Below are positions 1 through 10,251 of a DNA stretch of 64,000 nt, piece by piece. The DNA comes from Lunularia cruciata (taxonomy: Eukaryota > Streptophyta > Marchantiopsida > Lunulariales > Lunulariaceae), in NCBI GenBank assembly GCA_948567375.1, contig OX419759.1, forward strand, positions 25,645,493 through 25,709,492, read 5' to 3'. The notes under the pieces are model-generated. The model was not told the origin of the DNA. It was given only the letters and a program-made list of their open reading frames with translations, and did no database searches. Position 1 is the first letter of the stretch. Each line of letters begins with the position of its first letter. The position numbers were made by a program, and so were the translations under genes.

Positions 1-503
1 TTTTCACACTTAATCACAACTCTATGAAATCCCTCCCTGCAAACTTTCAGATCTTTTCATCAAGCTATTTGGCCTAGACATCTTTCTATTCAACACACAT
101 ATTTCAGATTTGGTCTAAAAACCACCCCTCTCACTTTAAAAACTTATTACCCTATGCTCAAAAATGATCTATGTCTAATTTTTGTGTCAACAAGTAGGAT
201 ACAATGCACTAAATTTTCTTGGAAAGTTTCATCACAATCCATTGGAAACTGAAGAAAAAGCAAACTCTGTACAATTTTCCAGAGAGCATGGAGTTGCAAG
301 AGCAATTTACCCTATCAACTTTCAAAATTCTAGCCCAATGCGCATAGCAGCTCTCACAATAATTTCAAGTGTGCTAACTGAAGGATAACCCAAGGTATCA
401 TGTGTAGAAATCTCAAGTCCAGATCCAAAACTTGAGATTTTGCCTAAAATCACCTTCATCTCCAAAATCTGCAATCCATCTCACACAATCTCTCCAAATC
501 CTC

Positions 504-674
504 TCAAGTGTACAAGTTGTACAAAATCACCTCAAAGACATCATAATGAACTACAAGGTATAAAAATGGGTCCAAATTCTCTAACATAAGTTCATCACTC
601 TCCTCCCCTAAAGTTCTCTCGAAGTGAGCTCTCATAGCCTCCTTCTGTCTAATATAAAATTGTACGCAAAACAT
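504..674 (-). CDS. ORF-a of A0, 56-aa small protein upstream of gag
   Basis: ATG at 674 (minus) and stop at 504 give 56 codons, exactly the length of ORF-a in A1, A2 and A3. The frame is uninterrupted although the copy has about ten amino-acid differences from A1. The C-terminal segment ends in a hydrophobic VILYNLYT; the A1 copy ends VILYILYT. Function unknown. See A1 ORF-a (10972-11142) for the relation to ORF-c. Confidence 0.5.
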   Translation of the reverse strand: MFCVQFYIRQKEAMRAHFERTLGEESDELMLENLDPFLYLVVHYDVFEVILYNLYT

Positions 675-715
675 TATCTTGCCTTCTAAAGAGGTCTCGG
701 TAATGGAACCAAAAA

Positions 716-1403
716 TGTGAGCTGGCTTGTGTCTCACTTAGGATGAACCTCTGGTGGCTATTATGGTAGCGCACCATGGACTAAGAAGGCAAGGAATCCC
801 AACTCCATCATACTCCTCCAAGGCTAACACTCCAAGACTCAAGACATTGCTCACTAGAGAACTCAATGAGAGAGATAGTTGCAAATGAAAGGATGATGAG
901 TTCTTCCTCAACCCTTGTTTATATACTTGTGAAATAGTTATATACCAAAGTTACTAATTACCATAGTAACTCAAGTTATAGACTAAAAGTCAAGTAAAGT
1001 CAAAAAGTAGAAAGGAATATCCATTCACATGGGCATATTCCACTAACGTGTGATCTTATCTTGACCCAACCTCTAAGTCAAGGATTCCTTCACATGGGCT
1101 ATCCTTGGACTATAGAAGAATCCAAAACAAAAAGGCTTGTGGTCCCAAGAGTTCTTAACTCTTTCCTCAAAGCCAAACACATAGGAATAATACCAAGTCA
1201 ACACACTAAAATCCAAAATAGTGGTGCTCATCTTTTCCACTTCCTCTAAAGTAAAGTCCTCTCTATCTTAGCCATGACTAACTCTAGCTAATTATGAGTA
1301 ATCTAGAACCATCCTTTATCTTTATATAAATAATATCTCTCAAGTACTTGTTATACCAAGCTAAACATCACAATACCACACTCATGCACAAATGGGTTTT
1401 AAA
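716..1403 (-). repeat. A0 5' LTR
   Basis: Reverse complement of the ~680 bp family-A LTR. The internal end reads TGTGAGC at 716, the complement of GGCTCACA. The outer end at about 1391-1403 is degenerate (the complement of TGTAACACCC has become roughly TTTAAAACCC). The TATA-like block and most of the LTR are recognisable. Confidence 0.9.
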
Positions 1404-2289
1404 AATCATAGTTCTGATTTCCATGGGAGTGAGTGTGTGCAAAAGTGGTGGCCAAATTTGGAGCCAATGATTTCAAGCGGTAGTTGTGATTTTGAGCTCA
1501 AGAGATGAACACAAGACCAATTTGGTACGAGTTGAGCTCAAAAAGTGAAATTGAAGGTGGAGTTCGGAACCCACTCTTGTGAATTAGAGATGAGACTGAT
1601 TTTTCTAATTTGGCTTGAGTGAAGAGTTAGCAAAGGATTTATTGGTCAATCAAATTTAGGGATTTATGCCAAATTTTACATCAAATTTATGTCAAATTTA
1701 TGTCAAATTTTGGCAAGAAGAACTTTGATCCCATTCTCCGGTGATCCTTATAGCTCAAGAAGTACTCCAATTATGTCAAGTGCCAAATGGGGGCAGAGTC
1801 GGTCTAGTGTTGATTTATGAGATGGATGGTTTTTGTTTAGCCTTCTTGTGATTGGACCTCCTCCATTCTATACTTCCTATTTGTGCACCATGTTTGTATG
1901 AGGTGCACCAAATTTAGAGCGTTGGTGCTTTGGTGTGCTCTTGGTATTAAGGCTAGAGTGATGACCAGTTAGACTATCTATGTTTCTCTCCGGTGAAGCA
2001 AGAAGTGATGATATATAGACCGTGAGAGTGTGTGTTGTGATGGCAGGTTATAGGTTTCCCTTTCTCCTAGTGTAGTTGTTGTAGTTAGAGCTACATAAGT
2101 TGATGACATTTAGTTGGTGGTGTTTGCACTTGGAGGTATTGGTACTTGGTAGTGTTGGCACTTGGTAGGGTACTTGTGGAGGTTACAATTGCGGGTTGCA
2201 ATTCTTGGTTACTTTGTCATGATGGGGTTCTTTGGGATTCTAGAGGAGATAGCATTGCAGTATGCAGTAGGTTTACTCAAAGTGACGCT
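1404..2289 (+). other. C1 5' noncoding / LTR-distal region
   Basis: Homologous to C2 18760-19966. No convincing ORF. It contains a short run of near-repeats of ATTTATGTCAAATTT around 1675-1715. At 2290 the sequence TGGTATCAGCC matches the first nine bases of the usual initiator-Met primer-binding site and sits just before the gag frame. If that is the PBS, this whole region is the distal part of a long C LTR, but no clean CA terminus lies immediately upstream. Confidence 0.5.
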
Positions 2290-2306
2290 TGGTATCAGCC
2301 TGTATC

Positions 2307-4250
2307 TCAGGTCCCAATGAGGAGGAGATTGAATCTGAGTTGGGGTTTGATACAAGAGCTAACCTAGTTGAGAGTGCACTTGTTGTGTCCACACCATTGT
2401 TGTGGGACATGGACAAGATCGAAGGTCCCAAGCGTTACTCCGGTACAATGGGCACCATTAATTTGGATGACTTCATCCAAGAGTTCAATAGTTGGTGTGA
2501 TCTGTAATAGATGCAGAACCCGACTTTGTTCACATCCCTCATGGCATGGAAGGGCTTGTTTCAACATTTGGAGTGTCCGCCAATAGACAACTACCATGAG
2601 TTCAAGAGAGCTCACTTGGAGTAGATTGAGCTATGGAGACAGTATTGGTCTCCAAACTATGTCTCCATTACTTCAAGTTTAGTTTCTAGAGGTAGATCGG
2701 TTGTACCCACTAGTTCTAGCTCAAGTAGTATTTGTGGAGCTAGTGGAGGTGCACTAGATGGAGATAGTGCCACTACGAGTAGAGGTATTGCTATAAGAGA
2801 TGGTGTAGTACCAAGTTTTAACCCCACGGTGGAGTTTTTCTAGTGTTTGAAGTAGAACTACCAGGGAGTGTGGACTAACAAGCTAAGGAGCTTGAAAGAA
2901 TTCTAGCAGAAGGCTGGAGAGAGCCTATGCGAGACATACACTTGCATGAGGTGGCTAATTAGTTTCACTTAAGGAGTTTCTAAGGTCCAAGCAGTCCAAT
3001 TTTGGTATGGAATATTGGACAGAGAGTTGAGACATAGTGTTTGTGATGCTATGTTGTTTCAAGCTACTTTTCCCACTTTGGTAGTGGTCTTTGTTTTGGC
3101 TGATCATAATGAGCTCAACATGGTGCAAGAGAGAGTGGTGACATCTAGATTTGGTAGGGAGACCTCCTCCACAATTGTGACTTTGTCTAGAGTGCAACAA
3201 AGTACACCACGCCCAGTTAGTTTTGAAGACATGGTGGACAGTCAAGATCCTATGGAGTGAGTGGAGGGCCTAGTGGAGCTAGACCCTTACCTTCATTTTT
3301 GGGCCAATAGTAGCCAATGAGTGGTGGTGTTGCTTGCTGGATTTGTGGTCGACCTCACCATAGGAGAGAGTGCACTCAAGACAACGGACCTAATACCTCT
3401 GGTGCATCACAACTGGCACAGAGACAATGTGAGCATTGTCATAGATATGGTCACTCTAGTGACCGATGCTTTGACCTACACCCAAAGTTACAGAGTGGTA
3501 GGGCTATTATGGCAAATAGTGGAGGAGCTCCAATTCATGGAGGATAAGGTGATCAAGGATCTACACCTAGTAGTGGTGCATTACTTGCCCTTACTTCTAA
3601 TATAGCAATGGCTACTCAGATTGAGCAGTTGGAGCAGAGATTGGCTACTATGGCCATTGCTTAGAGGAGATCAGATTTGGGTGTTGAGGCTTCCACCTCA
3701 TATGCTAGTGATAGAGATGCTTTGGACTTCATGTGCAAAGTAGCACAAGTGGATGCATTTGCAGCAATGAGAAGGAGTGTAAAACATGCTCCAAAGCTTA
3801 GAGAAGCATCAATGGGGTTGGACCCACAAAGAAGAGAGTTAGGGAGACAAGTCAGATTCCCCAGTCTTTCATGCTCTTTGAGGCCCTATAGACATCATCC
3901 ATGGCTCCTAGACGTCCTAGTGCAGGTGTGCTAGGTGGTGATGTGGTGCATGATTGACTACCTACTAGTCAACCACCTACTACTACACAAATTGAGTCTA
4001 GCACGATGTTGGAGGCGGCTCAGCTGATTATGCTCTATCCTTTATTTTCAGCTGGTGACATGTGGACATTGGGAGTTGACCCAACTCCAATGTTCAAATT
4101 GGCTGCCATGCTTAATGAGAGTAGGGATGATGTGGTTCCTACTACTAGAGCAGAGGTGATTGATAGTGGAGTTGACTTGGTTGAGGAGCATGGGATCCAC
4201 TCAACGACTAGTGGTTTATGGAAGGCAACAATGGCTAGATTGGAAGAGTT
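2307..4250 (+). pseudogene. gag: C1 gag (two CCHC zinc knuckles), broken
   Basis: Gag relic spread over several frames with many stops. Around 2980-3245 the translation has an aromatic, charged helical capsid-like stretch (QFWYGILDRELRH), as in retrotransposon gag domains. Two nucleocapsid knuckles follow: CWICGRPHHRREC at about 3335-3373 (slightly irregular spacing) and CEHCHRYGHSSDRC at about 3428-3469 (standard C-x2-C-x4-H-x4-C). A long linker follows (3677-4383). The segment 2875-3245 is absent from C2, so C1 is the only source for it here. Confidence 0.75.
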
Positions 4251-4259
4251 GCCAGCTAG

Positions 4260-4770
4260 ACTGGCCTTTGAGAGAGCGCAATTCACACTTGGTGTTGTCC
4301 TATTGGATAACCAAAAGGGGATTTTTTTTGGTGGGACCTTTAGGGAAGATCTATACACCACAAAGAGTCTTATTAGACTTTGATGCGTAGCCCTTTATGT
4401 TGGAGAAGGCTGTAGTTGTCGGGCTAGAGTTACGGAAGACCAATGTGGAGAGGTGTCCATTTCAAATCCAAACATCTCTAGGTGGTGGTTCAACACAATA
4501 CATCACATGTGGGGAGCTTGTTGGCAGTCTGGTGATAGGAAAGTAAGTCAGCTACCAATATTCTTCAATAGTGGTAGTCTTGGCTCACTACAGTCTGGGA
4601 CCATGGTGGCTTCAGTTTCAGCTTTTAGTGGTTCTGTTACTTTGCCTGGTGAGTTATTGGAGGGGAACACCATGGAAAGGATACTCCAGTACCAGAGGAG
4701 ATCACTCAGATTTGGAGTACAAGTGGGATTGTTCTACCCACCTTGGACTTTCCTTTGTGGAGTTTAGAGG
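4260..4770 (+). pseudogene. C1 aspartic protease remnant
   Basis: Homologous to C2 28440-28950. The active-site triad region reads LLDFDA here where C2 has LLDSGA, so the catalytic DSG is lost. Relative to C2 about 175 bp are missing near 4520, with TTGG present at both edges of the deletion, which suggests microhomology-mediated loss. The start is continuous with gag, as in a single gag-pol polyprotein. Confidence 0.65.
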
Positions 4771-4796
4771 AGGGATTGCAGTAGCATGCAGATCAG

Positions 4797-5132
4797 TTGG
4801 TGCAACAAGCTCAAAGTGGAGCCTTTGTACCACCAGGAGACCAATGTGAGGATGAGCCTCCAAAGTCAATAACCTTGACACCTCTAGATACCACATTGAT
4901 TGCTTGGAAATATCCAATAGAGGGAGTATGTCTATTGGAATTGTTTGGTAGGATTAGCACTAGACTAGCTGCAATGCTATATGTGGGTATATGAGTACAT
5001 ATGTACTTGTATGTGGAGAGAGATGAGATTGCTAGGCAAGTCTCTCTCCATCATGTGACACACTTGGCCTATTGGTATCCTAAATTTTGCCAATATTAAT
5101 AGTCAAGGGTTACCAGAAGGCACTACTAGCAA
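4797..5132 (+). pseudogene. C1 C5-cytosine DNA methyltransferase, N-terminal part (motifs I and II)
   Basis: The frame through 4797-5100 reads VCLLELFGRISTRL at 4926-4967, the AdoMet-binding motif I of C5 methyltransferases (hydrophobic residues, then ELFxGxxxGL-like). It then crosses a TGA at 4993-4995 and in the same frame reads YLYVERDEIARQV at about 5005-5043, fitting motif II with its acidic residue. Homologous sequence downstream (HHVTHLAYWYP) aligns with C2 29050-29090, where the catalytic PCQ motif follows. C1 is cut off before that motif. Not expressible as it stands: in-frame stop and truncation. Confidence 0.75.
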
Positions 5133-5350
5133 ACATCCATCGGTCAAGGAATACGTGCAATAGCCTCCACCTTGGTTTGCTGAACACCAAGTCCTATGGG
5201 GTAGATAGTGTGACTCAAATACTCAACCAACTCACAAAAGAACCTACACTTCCCTGGATGTAATTTGAGTCCATGAGATCTCAACCTCTCAAATACTTCC
5301 AATAATTGTCTCTCATGCTCCTCTACAATAGTGCTATAAACCAAAATGTC
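5133..5350 (-). pseudogene. Inverted fragment of family-C reverse transcriptase
   Basis: On the minus strand this encodes DDILVYSTIVEEHERQLL through GVQQTKVEAIARIP, nearly the same as C2 RT at 38709-38920 (YIDD box and downstream palm/thumb). It begins inside the YIDD box and ends where C1 stops. It is fused in frame, probably by chance, to D1 protease-region coding at about 5350. The arrangement records an inversion plus deletion that joined C1, a piece of C RT and D1. Confidence 0.8.
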
Positions 5351-6256
5351 ATCCCCATCTTCTGACAAACTTGTGTCCCCGAGATGGGGAACCTTCTTCC
5401 AACTCACTGTCACCAACTTCTGATCTTTGGATGAAATGTCCTTGAACCGTAGCTTCTGTTGGTGCCAATCCACCACAACTTGGGCACTATACAACCAAAG
5501 TCTTCTGATCAACAATGGGTAACCAGTTTGGGTCACTCGGGTCGCAACACAATGTAATTCAACTTGAAGGACAACCCTCCAATGATTGTGGTAATTTTTG
5601 ACAACATGCCCAATGACCATCTCTTGGTTTGGTCTGCAAATTTCAAGACTCGGGGTGTTGGCTCAAACGTATGATACCCCAGCCAATTTGTAGTATCTTT
5701 GGTCATGACATTCACATTGGAACCCGAATCAATGGGTATCAATGTGATCATGCACCTTGCAATCTCCTCATCAACCTCAAGAGATGCCAGATCCTCTTGT
5801 TCAATACGATAAATGGCGGGCAGGTCTTTCTTAGACATCATCCTTACTTTCTTGAGAGCAGAATTTAGATGCCTCTTGTATAGCTTATTGTCTTCCTACA
5901 ATTGCTTAAATGTGATGTTTGCAATTGTGGCTGCCAAATCTGCTACAATATCATATTGAGGTACTCGTCCTAATTTCACCTTCTTTGCCTTCGGCTTTGG
6001 GTTCAAAGTCTCTCCATGTTCTAATTTGACTTCGGGATGCTTCATGATGGTGATGGAGGTACTAGTGGTCTTGACCCAAGGTGCCTTGGGTTGGCCCACC
6101 TTGGCTTGGATCAGATCCTTTACTTCCGATCATATGTCCTCTAGAAAAACTAGAGGCTTTGTCTTTGTCTCCTCCTCCAAACTCAGTTCCCAAGTTCTGA
6201 GTACCGCTTCCTTGAGCTCTTTCTACAAGGCTTTAGCTTTGGTTTTTGCGAGGATC
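5351..6256 (-). pseudogene. D1 protease region (gypsy pol), degraded
   Basis: Minus-strand coding similar to D2 46000-47199. The aspartic-protease active site is visible as PIDSGSNVNVM around 5730 (D-S-G), preceded by the acidic linker and followed by WHQQKLRFKDISSKDQK near 5420-5460. Several stops and frameshifts. The lower boundary is the junction with inverted C RT; the upper boundary is the TTTTC target site of the LTR composite at 6257. Confidence 0.75.
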
Positions 6257-6680
6257 TTTTCTGTGGTACCCACATTTTTCATTTTGTACGAGTTTAGAAG
6301 AAGAAATGCCTTGCTGAAACCAAATTGAAACCAAATGGAGAAGAAATGAGTGCAAACTTGTGTTTTGATCAAACTCGAGGAAGTCGACTTCATGTAAGAG
6401 AAAGAAAGGTTTGGTTTGGATCAGACCTGAAGAAGTTTACTTCGTGTCAAAGGAGGAAAAACTCGGAGCAGACGTTAAGGAGGGCAAACGCCGAAGGAGA
6501 AATAGAAGTTGCAGGTCAGGATTCTTGTGGGGGCCATATCTCAATGACCATAAGTCCAAATCAATCGTGCTATATCTTGTTGAAAACGTCTCGTTCAGGG
6601 CTTTCTATTGCAATCAAAATCGCAAATTTTAGAGGTCTGTAGAAGAAGTTACAAGCATTTGAAGTTTCTGGAGTAAATGT

Positions 6681-6776
6681 ACTTCGGGTCAAAGTGTCTT
6701 CGGATCAAAGTGTCTTTGGGTCAATGTGACTTCGGATTTCGTACTTAGGACTTCGGGTTTACATGACTTCGGGTCT
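6681..6776 (+). repeat. Short tandem motif (CTTCGGGTC type) in D LTR
   Basis: About six copies of CTTCGGGTC or CTTCGGATC spaced about 16-20 bp apart, three of them within AAAGTGT-CTTCGGATC-like units. It lies in the presumed U3 part of the LTR. The same CTTCGGGT word recurs in the U3 ends of the long D LTRs (about 52960-53010 and 61490-61570). This looks like an enhancer-type repeat; no function is shown. Confidence 0.6.
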
Positions 6777-7145
6777 AAAGATTTTGCCTCAAGATGAAGA
6801 TGACTAAATCAGAGGTTGCCAGACCTCGGAGTGCAGTGAAGGTGACTTGGGGAGTTTTGCCAGAGGGATCAGAGGAAGTTAGAGTAGAGAAAGAAGATAG
6901 TTAGGATACACATGACTTCAATTTCAGTTCTGATTGAAGATGGAACATGAATTGAAGGAGAAGTAGCAATAATGAATAAACCCGAAGTGCAGGATCCAAC
7001 ACTAAGTGTCTTTGGGTTAGTAACATGAGTGATTAAGGGAAAGTGGGTTACAAATTGAAGGTGTAGATAGTGTACCCATGCTTTCAATTACAATTCTTGA
7101 TGAGGATATAGTAGAATTAGCAAAAGAATTGATAATAGTTAGACC

Positions 7146-7394
7146 CGAGGTAAGAGAGATATAGGAGTGTAGGTGTCTTCGGATTTGACATTTGACACTT
7201 TAGAGAAGAGTGGGTCGGGAGATAGAGATTTAGAAGGCTTAACTATGATAGGAATTTCATATCAAGAAGGAGAAATGTTAGAATTAGTGGAGGAAGTAGG
7301 AGATGTGAAACCCGAGGAAAGAATAATAGGAAGTAAGATTACTTTGGGTTCGGGTTTGAAAGCCGAGGAAGAAGTAGACATTGGATCAGATTAG
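7146..7394 (+). pseudogene. Remnant of D LTR ORF (C-terminal end)
   Basis: The plus-strand frame ending at the TAG at 7392 encodes TLEKSGSGDRDLEGL, then GSGLKAEEEVDIGSD. This matches the C-terminus of the long LTR ORF in D3 (58681) and the D solo LTR (50098). The rest of that ORF is deleted from this short LTR. It confirms that the insert is a D LTR in plus orientation. Confidence 0.75.
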
Positions 7395-8212
7395 TAACCG
7401 ATTTGAGATTTGAAGGGGCAGATATGAATAGGTGCATTGTCATTTCGGATCTGCAGGTTAGAACAGTTGTTGTAGAAACGGTATAGTTGTTAGAACTGTC
7501 GATTGCTTCACTACTTAAGAGTGGTATTTGCAGGAAATTGTTGTTTAGTGCTCATTATTTCTGAGAATAGATAAAGCGAAGTGCTGTGAAGCAGTGCTCG
7601 TCGCTTGAGCTTGATTCCGAGTATCAACTTTGTAATTGTGTTTGTGAGTGTTTGGAGAAATTCGAAGTGCAAGTCAGAGTGCTTGTTGGATGTTGGATTC
7701 CATAGCCTTGATCTTCATTCTGTGTGTTTGATCCTGAGTGAGGTGCAATCGAAGCAATGCCTTGACAGATCTGAGAGGAATTGTAGTGTTGGTAGTATTC
7801 TACATTTGTGAGTGCAGTGCGAAGTTGATGTGAAGCAATTTTGATCAAGGAAGTTGTGCATTCAGTGGAGGGGTGGAACACAATTCTGAGGCGAAGTCGT
7901 TTTGCAGTGAAGTGCAGTTTTCAAGAGAGCCTGAATCATCACAATCAAGATTGTTTGGAAAGATTTGATGGATTTGTGATTATGGAGTGTTAATTTGTGA
8001 CAAGACTGCGAGTCAGTGCTTGTTACTCTCTTCTGGGTGTGGTTTCTACCTAAGAGACTAAAGAAGAACTCAAGAAGAACTGAAATTGTTACTTTGCTTT
8101 GTATTTGGACATTTCTGACTCGTATCTCTGCGGGAACAAACTTTACTTACTCGATTACCGCAAAAGTGATATTTGCCGGGTTGTCACATGAAAATGTGGG
8201 TACCACATTTTC

Positions 8213-9822
8213 CTCCTAGGTAGAAAGGATTGACTTTGGGTGCAACCTCTTTGCCTTTCATAAGGACAAAGGGGTCATACTCAGATCTTCAGGATGTCAC
8301 TTCTTCTTACTTGCACGTGTCTCAACCATCAAAATTTCAAGGTCTGGCCATTCTCTTTCAGAGGCCAGGCTCCCTTCTTGAGGTTTGTCCTCCTCAAGTG
8401 TGATACAATTTACATTGGTGTCACCCTTTGCCAAAAGCGTAGCACGCTCAGCCGGGGTCTGTACATACTTTATAGGCGGCTTTGGGTTTGTGGATGAGGG
8501 CATTGGTTGCCCGTATGACATGATCCTTTGCAATTTCCACATACCCAATTTTCTGTCTTGGCTCTGGACAATTTGGAGACCAATGTCCCATCGAGCCACA
8601 ATTGTAACATGCTTTGGGTGCAACATTTTGAGGTTGATTTTGGTTGCTCATTGGTGGTCTTTGTGGGCGAGCATTGGGGTTATACTCCCTTGGTCCATAC
8701 CTCGGACCTTGGTACAATGTGCTTGCTTGAGGCGGTACCTCTTGGGTTTGGTACACCGCCTCCTCTTCCTCTTCCTGGTTCTATCCTGAAACCCAATCAA
8801 TCTTCTGCACCGGAAATGCATTACAAGTATTGCATTCCGTATTTGCATAGCCTGACTTGCCACACGTGGTGCACCATACATTGGATCTGCCAAATGATTG
8901 AGGCTTCCTTTGGTCCTTTGCCCCAATCATTTGGATCTTAAAATCCAAAAACTCCTTTATGAGGGCATCCAACTTGGTATCAGCCTTATGTACACTCTTT
9001 GTTGGGGGTGTTAATGGCTTCTTACCCTCACATCTTTGTGTTCTTCTTGGCTTTGATTCTTCATCAGATTTCCAAAGAAGAACTTGAAGACGTGGAGAAT
9101 TCCTCCAAAGAAGAGGATGTGTTGTGAGAAGCTCTCCTTCTAGGCTTCTTGCCTCTCTTCTCCTGGTTTCTTTGATTGCCCGTAGAGTGAGAGTGAGCCA
9201 CCTCATAGCGGGTGACATGTTTGAGTACCTTGTCCACGGAAGTTACATTCCTCTCCCTAGCAAAGATCCAAATCTTTGGTGAAAGTCCTCCCAAGAACCA
9301 GGTAATGGCTTGCGCATCAGAGTAACCCTCCACACACGATTGCTTCAAGACTCAGTTCAAAAGCGCCATGACCACTCAGAGTAGTCTCTCAACTTCTCCT
9401 TTTCTTCCTCTATCCAAATTGTTGAGTGCCACAAAGATGCTCATGTCATAGTCAACTTCCCAAAAATATTCCAAGAAATTGTTTCTCAAGTCTGCCTAAT
9501 CTGCCGGTACAAACCCTTTCTAAGTTACATGGGTGTACCAACTCCAAGCTTTCTTTTGGAGCAGACTTGGGAAAATTTGCAAGCGATCCGCCGAGTCATG
9601 TTCCTTGTTGGCAAAGGAGATGACTTCAAATTCTTTGATGGATTCATTGGGGTCTTTGTCTTGTTCTGTCCCATTGTAGTTTTGATAGGCATGTCAAGTG
9701 ACAGGGGACAAAGTCATCGTTCAACTTGGTAGGATTGGCTGGGGTAAGTTTGAACTTGATGGAACCAAGGAGCTGGCTGGTATCAACGTTGTGTTGTCAG
9801 CCCAAGAGTTCCAATTAGCTCA
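8213..9822 (-). pseudogene. gag: D1 gag (CCHC zinc knuckle), degraded
   Basis: Minus-strand gag relic. From the N-terminal side: a capsid-like segment at 9064-9348 (YSDAQAITWFLGGLSPKIW), a basic/serine-rich linker, a knuckle-like CTTCGKSGYANTEC near 8860 (Y in place of H), then a standard CYNCGSMGHWSPNCP knuckle near 8600. The frame then runs to a stop at 8297. Homologous to D2 gag (47892-49301 plus 53091-53760). Multiple frameshifts. Confidence 0.8.
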
Positions 9823-10251
9823 TTCTTCTCTCATGTTCTTGATCTGCAAGCCAATCTTCCCTATACATTGCTAGTTCTACCTCGAACTCGGCTTTCATTG
9901 TCTCCTTTTTCTTCTCCTTTTGCACAATCTTCTCCAGATTACGGAGTAACTCTCCCAATCTTTCTTCTTCTCTATACCTCACGGTCAACTCCCTTGCCTG
10001 AGCTGCTTCTTTTCTTCTACACTCTCCATTACTATTTCAAGCTCTTGCTCCTTCTCTACTACTCTTGCCATAGCATGAATAATTTCTAATCAAAAATCAG
10101 CAAATTGCTATTTCAAGATTTCATACTCCGCTACTTGCCTTTCTCTTGCTATGACATTATGCTCTATGATTCTTTCTCTACTCCTCACTTCTCTCTTCAA
10201 GTTTTCAATTACTTGATTCTATACTACTGCATTTACTTGTAATACTTAATC
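9823..10251 (-). repeat. Fragment of family-D LTR (LTR-ORF part)
   Basis: From about 9823 the sequence matches the coiled-coil-coding part of the D LTR ORF (for example 59215-59640): the CTGCAAGCCAATCTTCCCT block, then the CTTCTCCTTTT tract. Gag of D1 abuts LTR-internal sequence without the LTR terminus or primer-binding site between them, so a deletion removed the end of the D1 5' LTR. A1 interrupts it at 10251. A weak continuation may follow A1 (18054 to about 18160). Confidence 0.65.

Larger units (their letters stand above)
1..1403 (-). mobile_element. A0: partial family-A gypsy element (5' LTR and leader)
   Basis: The reverse complement matches the 5' part of A1 (10252 to about 11650): LTR at 716-1403, then primer-binding site, ORF-a and leader, running off the left edge of the window. 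It is clearly more diverged than A1-A3, with many G-to-A and C-to-T changes, so it is an older copy. It lies directly against C1, into whose 5' region it inserted. The distal end and its target duplication are outside the window. Gag and pol, if kept, would be at negative coordinates. Confidence 0.9.
1404..5132 (+). mobile_element. C1: 5' half of a family-C gypsy element
   Basis: This aligns with C2 from about 18760 to 20565 and 27393 to 29110. It holds 5' noncoding sequence, gag with two zinc knuckles, a protease remnant and the first part of a C5 DNA methyltransferase. The 5' end is cut by A0. The 3' end stops abruptly near 5132, where an inverted piece of the same family's RT begins. C1 keeps two stretches that C2 has lost: gag about 2875-3245 and methyltransferase motif I about 4690-5017. 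C2 in turn keeps about 175 bp of protease missing from C1 near 4520. Confidence 0.85.
6262..8207 (+). mobile_element. Family-D LTR composite inserted in D1, opposite orientation
   Basis: A 1927-bp D-type LTR on the plus strand (TGTGGTACCCACATTTTT at 6262 to GGGTTGTCACA ending 8188) is followed by 19 bp (8189-8207) that are an inverted copy of the LTR's own first ~20 bp. The unit is flanked by the 5-bp direct repeat TTTTC (6257-6261 and 8208-8212), and the D1 frame continues across the site. The LTR is about half the length of the 3.77 kb D LTRs and lacks most of the LTR ORF. Its ends are therefore short inverted repeats, unlike a normal solo LTR. Confidence 0.85.

Noticed and set aside
2290-2300. 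TGGTATCAGCC (also 19967) as the definite primer-binding site of family C
   Set aside because: Only nine bases match the initiator-Met site and no CA-terminated LTR end lies directly upstream; kept as a weak candidate only.
5144-5620. 158-codon minus-strand ORF mixing protease-like and RT sequence
   Set aside because: It is a chance in-frame fusion at a rearrangement junction between D1 and an inverted C RT fragment.
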